DNA of 64,000 nt from Paenibacillus dauci (GCF_000971985.1 NZ_LAQQ01000001.1:1054001-1118000), one strand, 5' to 3'. Shown: positions 1-9,766, numbered from the stretch's first letter. Numbers and translations: made by a program. Notes: generated by a model from the sequence alone, not told the origin.

Positions 1-3000
1 GACCGTTCCGCCGGTACCCGTTCTCGGGGCCGCAGGATCTGGACAACCATCAAGTGGATCTTGATCGCAGGCTTTACCTTCTGTCTGTTCGCTGGTGGTA
101 TTTTGCTGGGCTACGTCTCTTCCATTGTAAAAGATGAACCCGTACGTTCGCGTGCAGAAATTGTAAAGTCGATTGATGAAAATGCAGTAACCGGCTTTGC
201 CTATTTTAGTGATGCTTCTCCAATTGGTCAGCTCAGAACAGAGGAAGACCGGAGACTTGTTACTTTTGATCAAATTCCGCAATCCGTTATCAATGCTATT
301 ATATCCATAGAAGACAACCGGTTTTATGAACATATGGGTGTGGATATGAATGGTACACTTCGCGCCGTCAAACAGAAAGTGCTGAATGAATCGGTTCAGA
401 CTGGCGGTAGTACGCTCACCCAGCAGTTAGCAAGACGGGTATTTCTGAGTGCGGATAAGACCAACGACCGCAAAATCAAAGAAATGCTGTTATCCATGCG
501 GATCGAGCGTTTCCTGACTAAAGATGAGATTTTAACAGCGTATCTGAATAAAATGCCTTTCGGTAAAGGCTCCAGTGGATACAATATTTTTGGTATCAAG
601 GCAGCCGCCAAAGGAATTTTCGGTATTAATGATCTGAATGAAGTCAATATTGCAGAAGCTGCCTATATGGCAGGTCTGCCCCAGCTTCCAACTGCCTATT
701 CTGCGTTTAACAGCGGCGGCAGTTTCAACGAGGCCGGCTTCAAACGTGCTGTAGAGCGCCAGCAGCTGGTACTGAAACGTATGAATGAGCTGGGCAAAAT
801 TACAAATCAGCAGTATCGCGAAGCTCTTGCTTTTGATATCAAAGGAGCTCTGGCCAAACCAACATCCAAAGCCTACTCTACGTATCCTTATCTGATGATG
901 GAGACCGAGCGTCAGGGTGCCCAGATTCTGCTGAAGCTGAATAATCCTGATCTGGATAAAGCCAAAATTTCTTCCCAGGAATATAATGAATTATTGGAAG
1001 AATCACGGCAAAAACTGCTTACAGGTGGCTACCGTGTGTATACGACGATCAACAAAACTGTCTATAACACCATGCATGAGATTGCAGCGGACAGCAGCAA
1101 TTTCTCACCTGATAGCAGCAGCAAAGGAAAAGAACAAACGGCAGCAATGATGATCAATCACAAGACCGGGGCAATTCTCGGTATGATTGAAGGTCGCAGC
1201 TTCCAGGAAGAACAGATGAACTATGCGACCCAGATGACACGGCAGCCCGGCTCGACGATGAAGCCTATTGCCGCCTACCTGCCGGGACTCGATTCCGGAG
1301 TAGTACAGCCGGCGAGCATTCTGGATGATGCACCGCTCATTATGGAAAACGGCAGCAAAGGTTATCATATTCCGGGTAATGCCAATGGACGTTATCAGGG
1401 TCTGGTTACTGCACGTACAGCACTGAATGAATCGCTGAACCTGCCTGCCCTAAAAGTATTTAACCAGAAAGTCGGCATTGCCAAAGCATGGACATTTGCC
1501 AAAAAACTCGGTATCACTACGATTACCCAAGATGATTATTCCGCTCAGACCGGCGTACTGGGTGGTTTGAAATATGGGGTCACTGTTGAAGAACTTACCA
1601 ATGCATATGGTTCTATTCCGAACCAGGGTGTATTCAATGATTCCTATATGATCAGTAAAATTGTGGATCCATATGGTAATGTAGTCTATCAGCACAAAGC
1701 GGAGCCTACACGTGTCTACTCCAAGCAGACAGCGTATCTGATGACCGATATGCTGCGTACGGTTATCTCGGGTTCCGATGGTACCGGTCGTTCTCTGCAA
1801 AGCCTGTTTAACAAATACGGCAAAATTCCGATCGCCGGTAAAACAGGATCTACCCAGAACTATGCAGATGTATGGTTTATGGGCTTTACGCCGGATGTAA
1901 CGCTTGGCGTATGGGCCGGTTATCGTGAACCTGTTAATACGCTGTCCGAGGATGGCAAGAAGCGTGCCCGTACACTCTGGGCAACGATTATGAACAGAGT
2001 GACGGACAGTGATCCGGAGCTGTTCAAGACCGATTCCTTTACCAAACCGGACGGCATTGTAACCCAGACTGTATCGGGTTATAGCGGCAAGCTGCCGACC
2101 AGCGCTACACGGCGATCCGGCAAGCTGGTTACCGATATTTTCAATGCCAAGTTTGTACCCAAAGACTTTGATGATGGTGTATCCTATGCCAAATATATTA
2201 CCTATAACGGTGTAAACTATATTCCGCAGGACAGTACGCCAGATGATATGGTCAATCAGCGTACAGTTGTCAAACGTGAAATGCCTATTTCACAACTGAT
2301 CAAAGATCTGCAAAAAGCATTGTCCAGGTCCTCCGGTGCCAGATATTCACTCAGTCATTATCTGCCGGAAGATGCAGGTGCAGATGCACCGACAGCTGTT
2401 GACCCGCGCAGGGACGATGGCAGTGCACCAGCTGCTCCAAGCAATGTACGTATCTCGATCAGTGGTGGTAGTGCCAGCATTACCTTTAACTCCAGTGGTT
2501 CCGCGGATGTAGTCGGATATCGTCTCTATCGTTCTACTGGCGGTGGATCGTATCAGTATCAGAAATCGATTCAGCTGGGCAGCAATTACTTTAGCTCCAG
2601 CGTACCGGGCGATGGTGCTTCATCCTTCTACGTGACTGCCGTGGATGTTGGCGGTCATGAATCAGCTTCCAGTGGTGCCGTGAGCTACAGTCCTGTACCT
2701 GTAGAGGAAGAAGTTGTTCCGGATGATCAACCAATGGAAGGCAGTGAGCTTGGTGATGGTTCAGCCGATGAGAATGATGGTGAACAAAGTGATAAACCGT
2801 CAGATGATGGCGGTGCACCGGAGACACCTTCTTCGCTCAGTGTTCAATCAGGAGGCTCGGGTATTGCCAATCTGACCTGGAAAGCATCATCCAAGACAAC
2901 CACCAGCTACAAGGTGTATTTCAGTCACTCCAGTGGCGGTCCCTACAGCCTGGTCGGCGATGTCAAAGATCCTGCTTACCAGTACAACACAGGTACTAAG

Positions 3001-3081
3001 ATCAAAGGATTCTTTTATGTTGTTGCTGTAAATGGCGATCAGTCCTCTGCGCCGTCTTCCGCTGTAGCATACAAAGAATAA
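1..3081 (+). CDS. Class A penicillin-binding protein (PBP1 family), 5' end outside window
   Basis: Bifunctional peptidoglycan glycosyltransferase/transpeptidase, membrane anchored and acting outside the cell. The frame is open from base 1 with no start. The visible N-terminus is basic (R-rich), then a single hydrophobic segment (about residues 18-42 of the visible part), as expected for a cytoplasmic tail plus signal anchor. The GT51 domain shows EDNRFYEH (catalytic Glu near 104) and GGSTLTQQLAR. The transpeptidase domain has all three motifs: STMK (Ser 418), SLN (478-480) and KTGS (614-617). The last ~220 residues hold two fibronectin-III-like domains (about 810-890 and 940-1026) separated by an acidic, Asp/Glu/Ser-rich linker. 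A terminator follows the stop. Seen: the motifs. Known: PBP1a/1b architecture. The Fn3 tail is probably a wall or protein-binding extension. Confidence 0.93.
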   Translation, partial: DRSAGTRSRGRRIWTTIKWILIAGFTFCLFAGGILLGYVSSIVKDEPVRSRAEIVKSIDENAVTGFAYFSDASPIGQLRTEEDRRLVTFDQIPQSVINAIISIEDNRFYEHMGVDMNGTLRAVKQKVLNESVQTGGSTLTQQLARRVFLSADKTNDRKIKEMLLSMRIERFLTKDEILTAYLNKMPFGKGSSGYNIFGIKAAAKGIFGINDLNEVNIAEAAYMAGLPQLPTAYSAFNSGGSFNEAGFKRAVERQQLVLKRMNELGKITNQQYREALAFDIKGALAKPTSKAYSTYPYLMMETERQGAQILLKLNNPDLDKAKISSQEYNELLEESRQKLLTGGYRVYTTINKTVYNTMHEIAADSSNFSPDSSSKGKEQTAAMMINHKTGAILGMIEGRSFQEEQMNYATQMTRQPGSTMKPIAAYLPGLDSGVVQPASILDDAPLIMENGSKGYHIPGNANGRYQGLVTARTALNESLNLPALKVFNQKVGIAKAWTFAKKLGITTITQDDYSAQTGVLGGLKYGVTVEELTNAYGSIPNQGVFNDSYMISKIVDPYGNVVYQHKAEPTRVYSKQTAYLMTDMLRTVISGSDGTGRSLQSLFNKYGKIPIAGKTGSTQNYADVWFMGFTPDVTLGVWAGYREPVNTLSEDGKKRARTLWATIMNRVTDSDPELFKTDSFTKPDGIVTQTVSGYSGKLPTSATRRSGKLVTDIFNAKFVPKDFDDGVSYAKYITYNGVNYIPQDSTPDDMVNQRTVVKREMPISQLIKDLQKALSRSSGARYSLSHYLPEDAGADAPTAVDPRRDDGSAPAAPSNVRISISGGSASITFNSSGSADVVGYRLYRSTGGGSYQYQKSIQLGSNYFSSSVPGDGASSFYVTAVDVGGHESASSGAVSYSPVPVEEEVVPDDQPMEGSELGDGSADENDGEQSDKPSDDGGAPETPSSLSVQSGGSGIANLTWKASSKTTTSYKVYFSHSSGGPYSLVGDVKDPAYQYNTGTKIKGFFYVVAVNGDQSSAPSSAVAYKE

Positions 3082-3175
3082 ACTTATAATCTGACAGCCC
3101 TATAATCCTTGGTTAAATCACAGCTACAAAACTTGTCACTCCACTAAACCATTGAACCAAGTCTCTTCACCATCC

Positions 3176-3223
3176 AAAGCGCATGTTCCGAAATCTACTG
3201 ATTTCAGGAGCATGCGCTTTTTG
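3176..3223 (+). terminator. Rho-independent terminator after the PBP gene
   Basis: Ten-base arms (aaagcgcatg / catgcgcttt) close a longer imperfect stem and run into T residues, about 95 bases after the PBP stop codon. Confidence 0.75.
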
Positions 3224-3450
3224 ATGATTGTTGAGTTGATGAATATCTCATTTTACAAATACATTTCTGCTATATCGCTTCTTTGGTAATGTCAGTACAG
3301 ATGCGGTATAGATACATTACAACTTAAGTTTTGTATCTAAGTCTAGATCTGTATCTGTACATATTTTGTATATTATCTACGTCTAGCAAAGCAAGATATC
3401 AGACTTTCATATGGATGATCAAATCAGCTCCTTTCTTTAGCCTTGTTCAC
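3224..3450. other. AT-rich intergenic stretch, no gene seen
   Basis: Between the PBP terminator and the ccpA terminator. It holds degenerate short repeats of the type gtatctaagtctag / ttatctacgtctag and gtatctgtac, but no reading frame with a ribosome site and no clear promoter. Confidence 0.5.
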
Positions 3451-3492
3451 GCAAAAAAGCCTCCTATTCTATAGAGAACAGGAGGTTTTTTG
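3451..3492. terminator. Bidirectional terminator downstream of ccpA
   Basis: Hairpin aaaaagcctcctattct / agaacaggaggttttt with A/T runs on both sides. It serves ccpA, which ends at 3520 on the minus strand. Confidence 0.8.
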
Positions 3493-3519
3493 CATTCTAA
3501 TTATATCTATTATTTGAAA

Positions 3520-4524
3520 TTAACGCTGATTCACGGATAGACGCAAGATTGTCTCGTGAGGCAGAATCACACGAGGATTATCTACGTTTTCCTTTTTCAT
3601 CAGCTTGGTCAGCAGACGCATAGCTACTGCACCCAAATCATACATTGGCTGTGCAACAGTCGTTAGCTGTGGACGTACCATGGATGCCATACGGATGTTA
3701 TCGACAGAAATAACAGAGAAGTCATCCGGCACTTTTAGTCCTTCATCCTGAATGCTGTGAATAGCACCGATCGCCATTTCATCGGTTGCCGCGAAAATAG
3801 CTGTCGGACGTTTTTTGAGCCCGATAAAGTACTTCATCGCTTCCACGCCGGACTCGTAACGATAATTACCGATACGTACCCAATCTTCTTTGTATTCGAT
3901 ATTAGCGGCTTCCAGTGCCTTTTTGTAACCCTGGAAACGGGAATAACCATTCGCCGGATCCTGCAGCGTACCACTAATCATCGCAATTTCACGGTGACCA
4001 TGACGAATAAGTGTATTTACTGCATCGAATGCAGCCTGCTCATGATCGATGTCTACAGAAGGAATAATGCCTTCTTCGTCACGTGTTGCGCACAATACGA
4101 TAGGTACTGCAGCCGTCTGAAACGCTTGCAGATGATCTTCGGTTACGGTTCCACCCATGAATAACAGACCATCTACCTGTTTCTCCAGCAGGGTATTCAC
4201 AACGCGAATCTCTTTTTCCTTTTTCTTGTCGGCATTACAAAGGATAATATTATAATGGTACATATTTGCAATATCCTCGATACCACGAGCGATTTCAGCA
4301 AAGATTGAATTTGAAATATCGGGAATAACAACACCTACGGTTGTTGTCTTCTTGCTTGCCAGTCCACGTGCTACGGCATTCGGGCGATAACCCAGACGTT
4401 CAATCGCTTCATAGACCTTTTTGCGGGTCTGTGGTTTGACGTTAGGGTTATTATTTACTACCCGGGATACGGTAGCCATGGATACGCCAGCTTCGCGTGC
4501 TACATCGTAAATAGTTACTGTCAC
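3520..4524 (-). CDS. ccpA: Catabolite control protein A (LacI family)
   Basis: Global carbon-catabolite regulator that binds cre sites with HPr-Ser-P as corepressor. The N-terminus [20 protein letters not shown] is the LacI helix-turn-helix and is close to B. subtilis CcpA, including the following [12 protein letters not shown] and [19 protein letters not shown] stretches. The periplasmic-binding-like core fills the rest (334 aa; CcpA is usually about 334). I chose the GTG at 4524 because GGAGAGAAGG lies a few bases upstream and the protein then begins exactly at the family N-terminus; a frame extends 7 codons further up. It has its own sigma-A promoter in the gap behind brxC, and a terminator follows. 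The brxC/ytxJ-ccpA neighbourhood is conserved in Bacillus, where aroA(G) sits between them; here it does not. Confidence 0.95.
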   Translation of the reverse strand: MTVTIYDVAREAGVSMATVSRVVNNNPNVKPQTRKKVYEAIERLGYRPNAVARGLASKKTTTVGVVIPDISNSIFAEIARGIEDIANMYHYNIILCNADKKKEKEIRVVNTLLEKQVDGLLFMGGTVTEDHLQAFQTAAVPIVLCATRDEEGIIPSVDIDHEQAAFDAVNTLIRHGHREIAMISGTLQDPANGYSRFQGYKKALEAANIEYKEDWVRIGNYRYESGVEAMKYFIGLKKRPTAIFAATDEMAIGAIHSIQDEGLKVPDDFSVISVDNIRMASMVRPQLTTVAQPMYDLGAVAMRLLTKLMKKENVDNPRVILPHETILRLSVNQR

Positions 4525-4595
4525 GTGCCTTCTCTCCATTACCAATAAATTTTCGTTACATTTTCAACATTTTTCTTAATTTTTCAATTACGTTC

Positions 4596-4624
4596 ATGAT
4601 ACGATAAAACACTATGGTATGCAA
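4596..4624 (-). promoter_or_regulatory. Sigma-A-type promoter of ccpA
   Basis: Minus strand: -35 TTGCAT (4624-4619), 17-base spacer, -10 TATCAT (4601-4596). It lies between the brxC stop and the ccpA start, so ccpA can be transcribed separately. Confidence 0.65.
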
Positions 4625-4640
4625 TCATATGAAATGATGC

Positions 4641-4982
4641 TTAGGATAGTGCCTCACGTAACGCGCCTGAAGTAATACGGGAATGCGATGTATTCCATAC
4701 CGGTTCTCCGTTTTTGATCAATATAGCCTGTGGTGACTCATGCTTAAGGTCCAGCTTCTCTGCTGCCGCGTTGGAAACATCACGATTCTCCACCACATAA
4801 ATCAATCCGTAATCCACCTCTTCGCTGGGACTGCCACCGAGGTAAGATTGAAATTCACTATATGCGCCTGCACTAATCGGACAACGGGTACTATGTTTAA
4901 AGACAAGAAGTGGTCTCTCTGTAGTGTGGTCGAGAGCTTCCTGTAATTGATCGATCGTTGTCAGTTGATTTACATTTGCCAT
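4641..4982 (-). CDS. brxC: Monothiol bacilliredoxin BrxC (YtxJ family)
   Basis: Thioredoxin-fold protein of 113 aa that removes bacillithiol from, or is bacillithiolated at, its active cysteine. The motif STRCPIS (Cys 34) matches the YtxJ TCPIS signature, where the second thioredoxin Cys is replaced. I chose the ATG at 4982: the alternative GTG three codons upstream sits almost on top of the AGGGG ribosome site. The gene directly precedes ccpA on the same strand, as in Bacillus ytxJ. The BrxC role is known for the family and was not tested here. Confidence 0.85.
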   Translation of the reverse strand: MANVNQLTTIDQLQEALDHTTERPLLVFKHSTRCPISAGAYSEFQSYLGGSPSEEVDYGLIYVVENRDVSNAAAEKLDLKHESPQAILIKNGEPVWNTSHSRITSGALREALS

Positions 4983-5232
4983 TATCCACACATCCCCTTT
5001 TTTGCTATCCAGAATGTAAGAACGTTTTCATGATTAACTATCATAAGTATCTTACCAAAAAACGGCCGAAAAATCTATTTTTTTGTCATTGTTACCGCTT
5101 TTTTCGGGTTCTACGCTTGAAAGTTACTTTCATGAACATTCTCATTTATATTTCATAGAGTATACAATTAGCAGCAATTATATCTAATTATCCTTATCAT
5201 GAGGTTAATGAAACAACAAAACCACTTCAATT
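4983..5232. other. Intergenic region between brxC and the DJ-1 gene
   Basis: Divergent region, strongly AT-rich. It must hold the brxC promoter, but no clean -35/-10 pair stands out on the minus strand. No coding frame is supportable. Confidence 0.5.
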
Positions 5233-5261
5233 TTGATTGATTTTTGTTATTTTGTTACAAT
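5233..5261 (+). promoter_or_regulatory. Sigma-A-type promoter of the DJ-1/PfpI gene
   Basis: -35 TTGATT (5233-5238), 17-base spacer, -10 TACAAT (5256-5261), about 85 bases upstream of the start codon. Confidence 0.6.
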
Positions 5262-5344
5262 ATAGCCCATAGCCACAGGCCATATGACTGAATCAAGCTA
5301 CTATTTTTATTCCAATACTGATTGGTAAAGAAAGGAAGTTTATA

Positions 5345-5869
5345 ATGAGATTAGCAGGCAAAAAGGTTATTGCTCTGGTTGATGAGGAATTCGAGGATCT
5401 GGAATTATGGGTTCCGGTATATCGCGTACGCGAAGAAGGGGCTGAAGTCCATCTTGCCGGCGCCGAAAAAGGCAAAAAGTATATCGGCAAATATGGTGTA
5501 CCTGCCGAAGCGGAGTACAGCTTTGACGAACTCGATAGTGCCGATTATGATGGCATACTCGTTCCTGGCGGATGGGCGCCGGACAAATTGCGTCGTTATC
5601 CGAAAGTGCTGGAACTGGTACGCGAGATGAACGAAGCACGCAAGCCGATTGGTCAGATCTGTCATGCAGGCTGGGTGTTGATTTCTGCTCATATTTTGAA
5701 GGGCATAACCGTCACTTCCACTCCAGGCATCCGTGACGATATGGAAAACGCCGGAGCTATCTGGAAAGACGAAGCGGTTGTAGTTGATGGACATATTATC
5801 TCAGCACGTCGTCCACCTGATCTGCCTCCTTATGGTAAAGCATTCTGCGATGCACTTGCAGGTGAATAA
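5345..5869 (+). CDS. DJ-1/PfpI superfamily protein (YfkM/general stress protein 18-like)
   Basis: 174 aa, single-domain class I glutamine-amidotransferase-like fold, cytoplasmic. The nucleophile elbow GQICHAGW carries the reactive Cys followed by His, and the glycine-rich ILVPGGWAPDKLRRYP segment is typical of PfpI-type deglycase/protease-like proteins. The ribosome site AAAGGAAGTTTATA precedes the ATG. It is a single-gene transcript with its own promoter and terminator. Known members are stress proteins (chaperone, protease or disputed deglycase activity); the precise reaction cannot be read from sequence. Confidence 0.85.
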   Translation: MRLAGKKVIALVDEEFEDLELWVPVYRVREEGAEVHLAGAEKGKKYIGKYGVPAEAEYSFDELDSADYDGILVPGGWAPDKLRRYPKVLELVREMNEARKPIGQICHAGWVLISAHILKGITVTSTPGIRDDMENAGAIWKDEAVVVDGHIISARRPPDLPPYGKAFCDALAGE

Positions 5870-5883
5870 GCGTATTTAAACAA

Positions 5884-5922
5884 TAATAACCGCCCCCCAT
5901 ATTAGTGGGAGCGGTTATTTTT
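5884..5922. terminator. Bidirectional terminator between the DJ-1 gene and ptsI
   Basis: Hairpin ataaccgc / gcggttat with T runs on both strands, placed between two convergent genes. Confidence 0.8.
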
Positions 5923-5944
5923 ATTATGGATTATGACGATTCTC

Positions 5945-7714
5945 TCAGGATATTGGCGAGCAGGCGAGCTGTTCGTCTGCAGCAATCAATTCGTGCAGTG
6001 CTGTGTTATAACGGCTCATCTCCTGCTCGATCTCGGCAGCCGTCTTGAGCTTCATCCAGCGCGCAGCTTGCTGTGCTGCTTCGGTTGATGAAGTGTGCAA
6101 AATGGATTGCTTGATGCGTAGCAGTGATTGCGGCGACATACTCAACTGCTGTACACCGAGATGCATCCAAAATGGCAGAGAACGTTCGTCTCCTGCCATC
6201 TCTCCGCAGATACTTACCGGAATGCCACTGGCACGGGCTGCTTCCACCGTCGCTCGCAGCATACGCAGCACAGCAGGATGATACGGATTATACATATGCG
6301 CGATATGCTCGTTCATCCGGTCTACCGCAAGCACATACTGTACCAGATCATTACTGCCGATACTGAAAAAGTCGCATTCATCGGCCAATAGATCTGCAAT
6401 AGCAACAGCAGCCGGAACTTCGATCATAATTCCTACTTCGATATCGGGATCATAGTGTTCTTTACGTTGATCCAGTTCCTGCTTGGCTTGCTTCAATGCC
6501 GCGTTCGCCCGGCGCAATTCTTCCAGGGAAGAGATCATCGGATACATGATTTTAACTTTACCGTAGGCACTTGCACGCAAAATAGCACGCAGCTGGGTTC
6601 TGAACATCTCCGGATGATCCAGACAGATACGAATAGCCCGGTAACCAAGGAATGGATTTTCTTCTTCGGGCAGCTCAAAATAATCAAGTTCCTTGTCGCC
6701 GCCAATGTCCAGTGTACGAATAACAACTGGCTGACCTTTGGACTTCTCCACTACCAGTCGATAAATCTCAAACTGTTCCTGCTCTTCCGGCAATGATTTC
6801 CGGTCCATATACATAAATTCGGTACGGAATAGTCCCACACCTTCGGCTCCATGATTCAGTGCAATATCCAGTTCCTTGATAGAGCTGATATTGGCAGACA
6901 GACGCATCTTCATGCCATCTGATGTAACCGGCTCTACTGACGTGAGCAGTGCCAGTTGACGCTTACGCTGCTGCTGCTCGGTACGCAGACGCTGATAGGA
7001 TTCTATGATCTGTGCATCGGGCTCCACATATACTCTGCCCTGGTCACCGTCGACCACGACCATTTCACCTGTCTGGATCAAAGACTCCAGCTCATTCTCC
7101 AGACCGGATACGAGTGGAATACCGAGTGCACGAGCCATAATCGCTGAATGGGATGTTTTGCCGCCCATCATCGTTACGATGCCCAGTACATGCTGTGGAT
7201 TCAAATGCACCAACTGCGAAGGTGGCAGTTCCTTGGCGACCAGAACATAGGGCTGTGTATCGGTTGGAAGTGTCACTTCCGGTGCGCCCAGCAGATGCTT
7301 GAGCAGGCGATTGCCTACATCCTTGATATCGGCTGCACGTTCCTTCATATATTCATCATCCAGCAGATCGAACATCGTCACAAAATGGTCCGTGGCTTCC
7401 TGTACGGCAACTTCAGCTGCCTTGTACTGACGCTCGATCAGTCCCCGGATCTCATTCATAAACTCGGGATCTTCCAAAATAGCAATATGTGCATCGAAAA
7501 TGCTGGATTCTTCCGGACCCGCAATTTCCTCGAACTCATTTTTCATCGACTCGATCTCGTGCTTGGATGTACGGATTCCTTCGTATAAACGTTCAAACTC
7601 CTGGGTCAAATCGACAGTATCCAGCTTCTGATCGGGTACATCCCATTCCCAGGTAGGCAGTACAAATGCTTTTCCAATGGCTACTCCAGCAGCAGCCGCA
7701 ATTCCCTGAATCAT
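5945..7714 (-). CDS. ptsI: PTS Enzyme I (phosphoenolpyruvate-protein phosphotransferase)
   Basis: Cytoplasmic first enzyme of the sugar phosphotransferase system: PEP phosphorylates Enzyme I, which phosphorylates HPr. 589 aa (family about 570-575). The swivelling domain carries GGKTSHSAIMAR with the phospho-acceptor His at 189, exactly the family position. The PEP-binding TIM barrel shows RTEFMYMDR, RTLDIGGDKEL and, near the C-terminus, SICGEMAGD with the catalytic Cys. The start overlaps the stop of the upstream EIICBA gene by 4 bases (ATGA), so the two are translationally coupled. No HPr gene (ptsH) lies in the window, unlike the Bacillus ptsGHI order. Confidence 0.95.
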   Translation of the reverse strand: MIQGIAAAAGVAIGKAFVLPTWEWDVPDQKLDTVDLTQEFERLYEGIRTSKHEIESMKNEFEEIAGPEESSIFDAHIAILEDPEFMNEIRGLIERQYKAAEVAVQEATDHFVTMFDLLDDEYMKERAADIKDVGNRLLKHLLGAPEVTLPTDTQPYVLVAKELPPSQLVHLNPQHVLGIVTMMGGKTSHSAIMARALGIPLVSGLENELESLIQTGEMVVVDGDQGRVYVEPDAQIIESYQRLRTEQQQRKRQLALLTSVEPVTSDGMKMRLSANISSIKELDIALNHGAEGVGLFRTEFMYMDRKSLPEEQEQFEIYRLVVEKSKGQPVVIRTLDIGGDKELDYFELPEEENPFLGYRAIRICLDHPEMFRTQLRAILRASAYGKVKIMYPMISSLEELRRANAALKQAKQELDQRKEHYDPDIEVGIMIEVPAAVAIADLLADECDFFSIGSNDLVQYVLAVDRMNEHIAHMYNPYHPAVLRMLRATVEAARASGIPVSICGEMAGDERSLPFWMHLGVQQLSMSPQSLLRIKQSILHTSSTEAAQQAARWMKLKTAAEIEQEMSRYNTALHELIAADEQLACSPIS

Positions 7715-9591
7715 GCTTTTTCCTCCCCACCGTTCTTATCATGCAGTACGACCGACATTACTGTACCCTGTCCTTTTTTCACCTGTTTGAATGGAGCATA
7801 GCTCCAGGATCGTACACGGTCAGGGTTCGTAATTACCATAGGTGTCGCAAGAGACGGTGCGTTTTTTTGCAAGGTATCGAGATCAAACTTGATTAACAGC
7901 TGACCGGGTTCGATAACATCTCCGGAAGCAACAAAAGCTTCAAAACATCCCTTTTGCTGGGATGTATCAATTCCGATATGAAGCAGAATTTCCACCCCTT
8001 CTACTGTTCGTATACCCAGTGCATGCATAGTTGGGTACATATGAATAATCGTACCCGCTACAGGTGCTACCAGTTCACCGCTCTCGGGAACAAAGGCAAC
8101 TCCCTCACCAACCAGTTTGCCGGCAAAAATCTGATCCGGCACTTCCGCGAGCGGAATCATACGACCCTGTACCGGAGCACAGAATTTCACATGAGACAGA
8201 TCGTGATCCATGAGTTTGCGAATTTCTTCGCGAATCAGTTCGGAGTATGTACCGAATACAATCTGTACATTGCCTCCACCAAGCTTGATCAGCCCGGCCG
8301 AGCCCAATTCCTTGAGCGCCCGGTTATCCAGTAGACGATCATTCACTACCGTGAGACGTAGACGAGTAATACATGCTTCCACCTGTATAACGTTGTCCTT
8401 GCCACCCAGTGCCTGCAAAATAAGCGGCGCCTGATACGGAATATTCCCGACCCAATCTCCCAGTGTCGAAGCTTCTTCGCGCCCGGGTGTCGGAATCCGG
8501 AACCTTCGAATAGCAAACCGGAAAATGGCATAATAGACCAGCGCATAGGCGATACCAATCGGTATAAGCAACCAGGCGTTGGTAGACAAATGATAATTAA
8601 GCACATAATCAATTACACCGGCAGAATAAGAGAATCCATGGTGGATATCCAGCGCATACGTAATCCACATCGCCAGTCCGGACAGGAAAATATGAATCAT
8701 GAACAAGCCCGGCGAAGCAAACAGAAACGCAAACTCAATCTGCTCGGATACACCAGTCAAAAAGCAGACAAGCGCTGCCCGCATAAACGTTTTACGGACT
8801 TTGGGTTTGAGATCTTCTCTTGCTTCATGAATAATAGCCAGCGCAGCCGCAGGCAATGCAAACATCATAACTGGATACAATCCTGCCATATAGATGCCCG
8901 CCGTCGGATCACCACTGAAAAAGCGCGGCAGATCACCCTGCACTATATCTCCATGTGCTTCATACGATCCAATCTGAAACCAGACAATATTATTGAGCAG
9001 ATGATGCAGCCCAAAAGCCGACAGTACACGGTATAATGCTCCATACAAGAACAATCCCAGACCGCCCATTGTAGATAACACCCAGGTCAGCCCATTTAGT
9101 ACATTCTGAAGCAATGGAGCCATCCACAGCATCAGACAGGCGAACAAGGATGAGAATAATCCCATAAATAAAAGAACAAAACGCGATCCGCCAAAAAACT
9201 GGATCGCTTCAGGAAGCCGCACATTTTTGAACCGCCTGTAGGCCGCCCCGGCAATAACACCTATAATGATGCCGATTAATGTGGAAGGCTGGATTAATTC
9301 ACTGCTAAAATGCCGAATGACATAGTCGTATAACGCCATACCGGCAAATGCAGCCAGACCGGCGGGGCCTTCCTGATTGGCAAGTCCCAACGCGACGCCT
9401 ATCGCAAAAATGAAAGGTAAATAGTGAAAGATACTCTGTCCTGCTACAGTAGCGACTTCCGAGATCACGGGTGCACCCCATGTATCCCACGGTAGTCCGC
9501 CAACACTGAGCAGTATGGCTGCAGCTGGAAGTACCATCGTTGGCAGCATAATTGCCCTTCCGAACTGCTGCAGGGAACCTAGCCAGTTCAA
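7711..9591 (-). CDS. PTS EIICBA permease, glucose/N-acetylglucosamine family
   Basis: Membrane sugar permease that phosphorylates its substrate on uptake; 626 aa. Order: EIIC (about 1-390, around ten hydrophobic segments), EIIB (about 405-485, phospho-Cys in EACITRLRLTV), EIIA (about 500-620, phospho-His in HIGIDT). The EIIC motif FGLHHLLNNIVWF looks more like GlcNAc (NagE/NagP) than glucose permeases, so GlcNAc is my preferred substrate, by inference. I chose TTG 9591: AGGAAGGGGGA precedes it and the protein then starts like other EIICs (LNWLGSLQQFGRAIMLP). The TTG at 9645, which would give 18 more residues, is the -35 box of a near-perfect promoter. Confidence 0.9.
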   Translation of the reverse strand: MNWLGSLQQFGRAIMLPTMVLPAAAILLSVGGLPWDTWGAPVISEVATVAGQSIFHYLPFIFAIGVALGLANQEGPAGLAAFAGMALYDYVIRHFSSELIQPSTLIGIIIGVIAGAAYRRFKNVRLPEAIQFFGGSRFVLLFMGLFSSLFACLMLWMAPLLQNVLNGLTWVLSTMGGLGLFLYGALYRVLSAFGLHHLLNNIVWFQIGSYEAHGDIVQGDLPRFFSGDPTAGIYMAGLYPVMMFALPAAALAIIHEAREDLKPKVRKTFMRAALVCFLTGVSEQIEFAFLFASPGLFMIHIFLSGLAMWITYALDIHHGFSYSAGVIDYVLNYHLSTNAWLLIPIGIAYALVYYAIFRFAIRRFRIPTPGREEASTLGDWVGNIPYQAPLILQALGGKDNVIQVEACITRLRLTVVNDRLLDNRALKELGSAGLIKLGGGNVQIVFGTYSELIREEIRKLMDHDLSHVKFCAPVQGRMIPLAEVPDQIFAGKLVGEGVAFVPESGELVAPVAGTIIHMYPTMHALGIRTVEGVEILLHIGIDTSQQKGCFEAFVASGDVIEPGQLLIKFDLDTLQKNAPSLATPMVITNPDRVRSWSYAPFKQVKKGQGTVMSVVLHDKNGGEEKA

Positions 9592-9616
9592 CGCGCCTTC
9601 CCCCTTCCTATACCTG

Positions 9617-9645
9617 ATGGTACGCTGTTGATATGCATTTGTCAA
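9617..9645 (-). promoter_or_regulatory. Sigma-A promoter of the PTS operon
   Basis: -35 TTGACA (9645-9640), 17-base spacer, -10 TACCAT (9622-9617). Predicted transcription start near 9610, just ahead of the ribosome site of the TTG start at 9591. Confidence 0.75.
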
Positions 9646-9766
9646 AGCAGTTTATGCATTTTGTAACGCCGGTTTTCAGCGGATCGGAATACTTCATTAA
9701 AAGAACCTTATATACGCTGATTTTATACTATTTTGCTATCGATATATACCCGCAATCATTACAGCA

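Noticed and set aside
3290..3400. Degenerate atctgtatctgt repeats as a relic of the ACAGAT microsatellite
   Set aside because: Only two imperfect units; similarity to the 28.9-kb array is weak and may be chance in AT-rich DNA.
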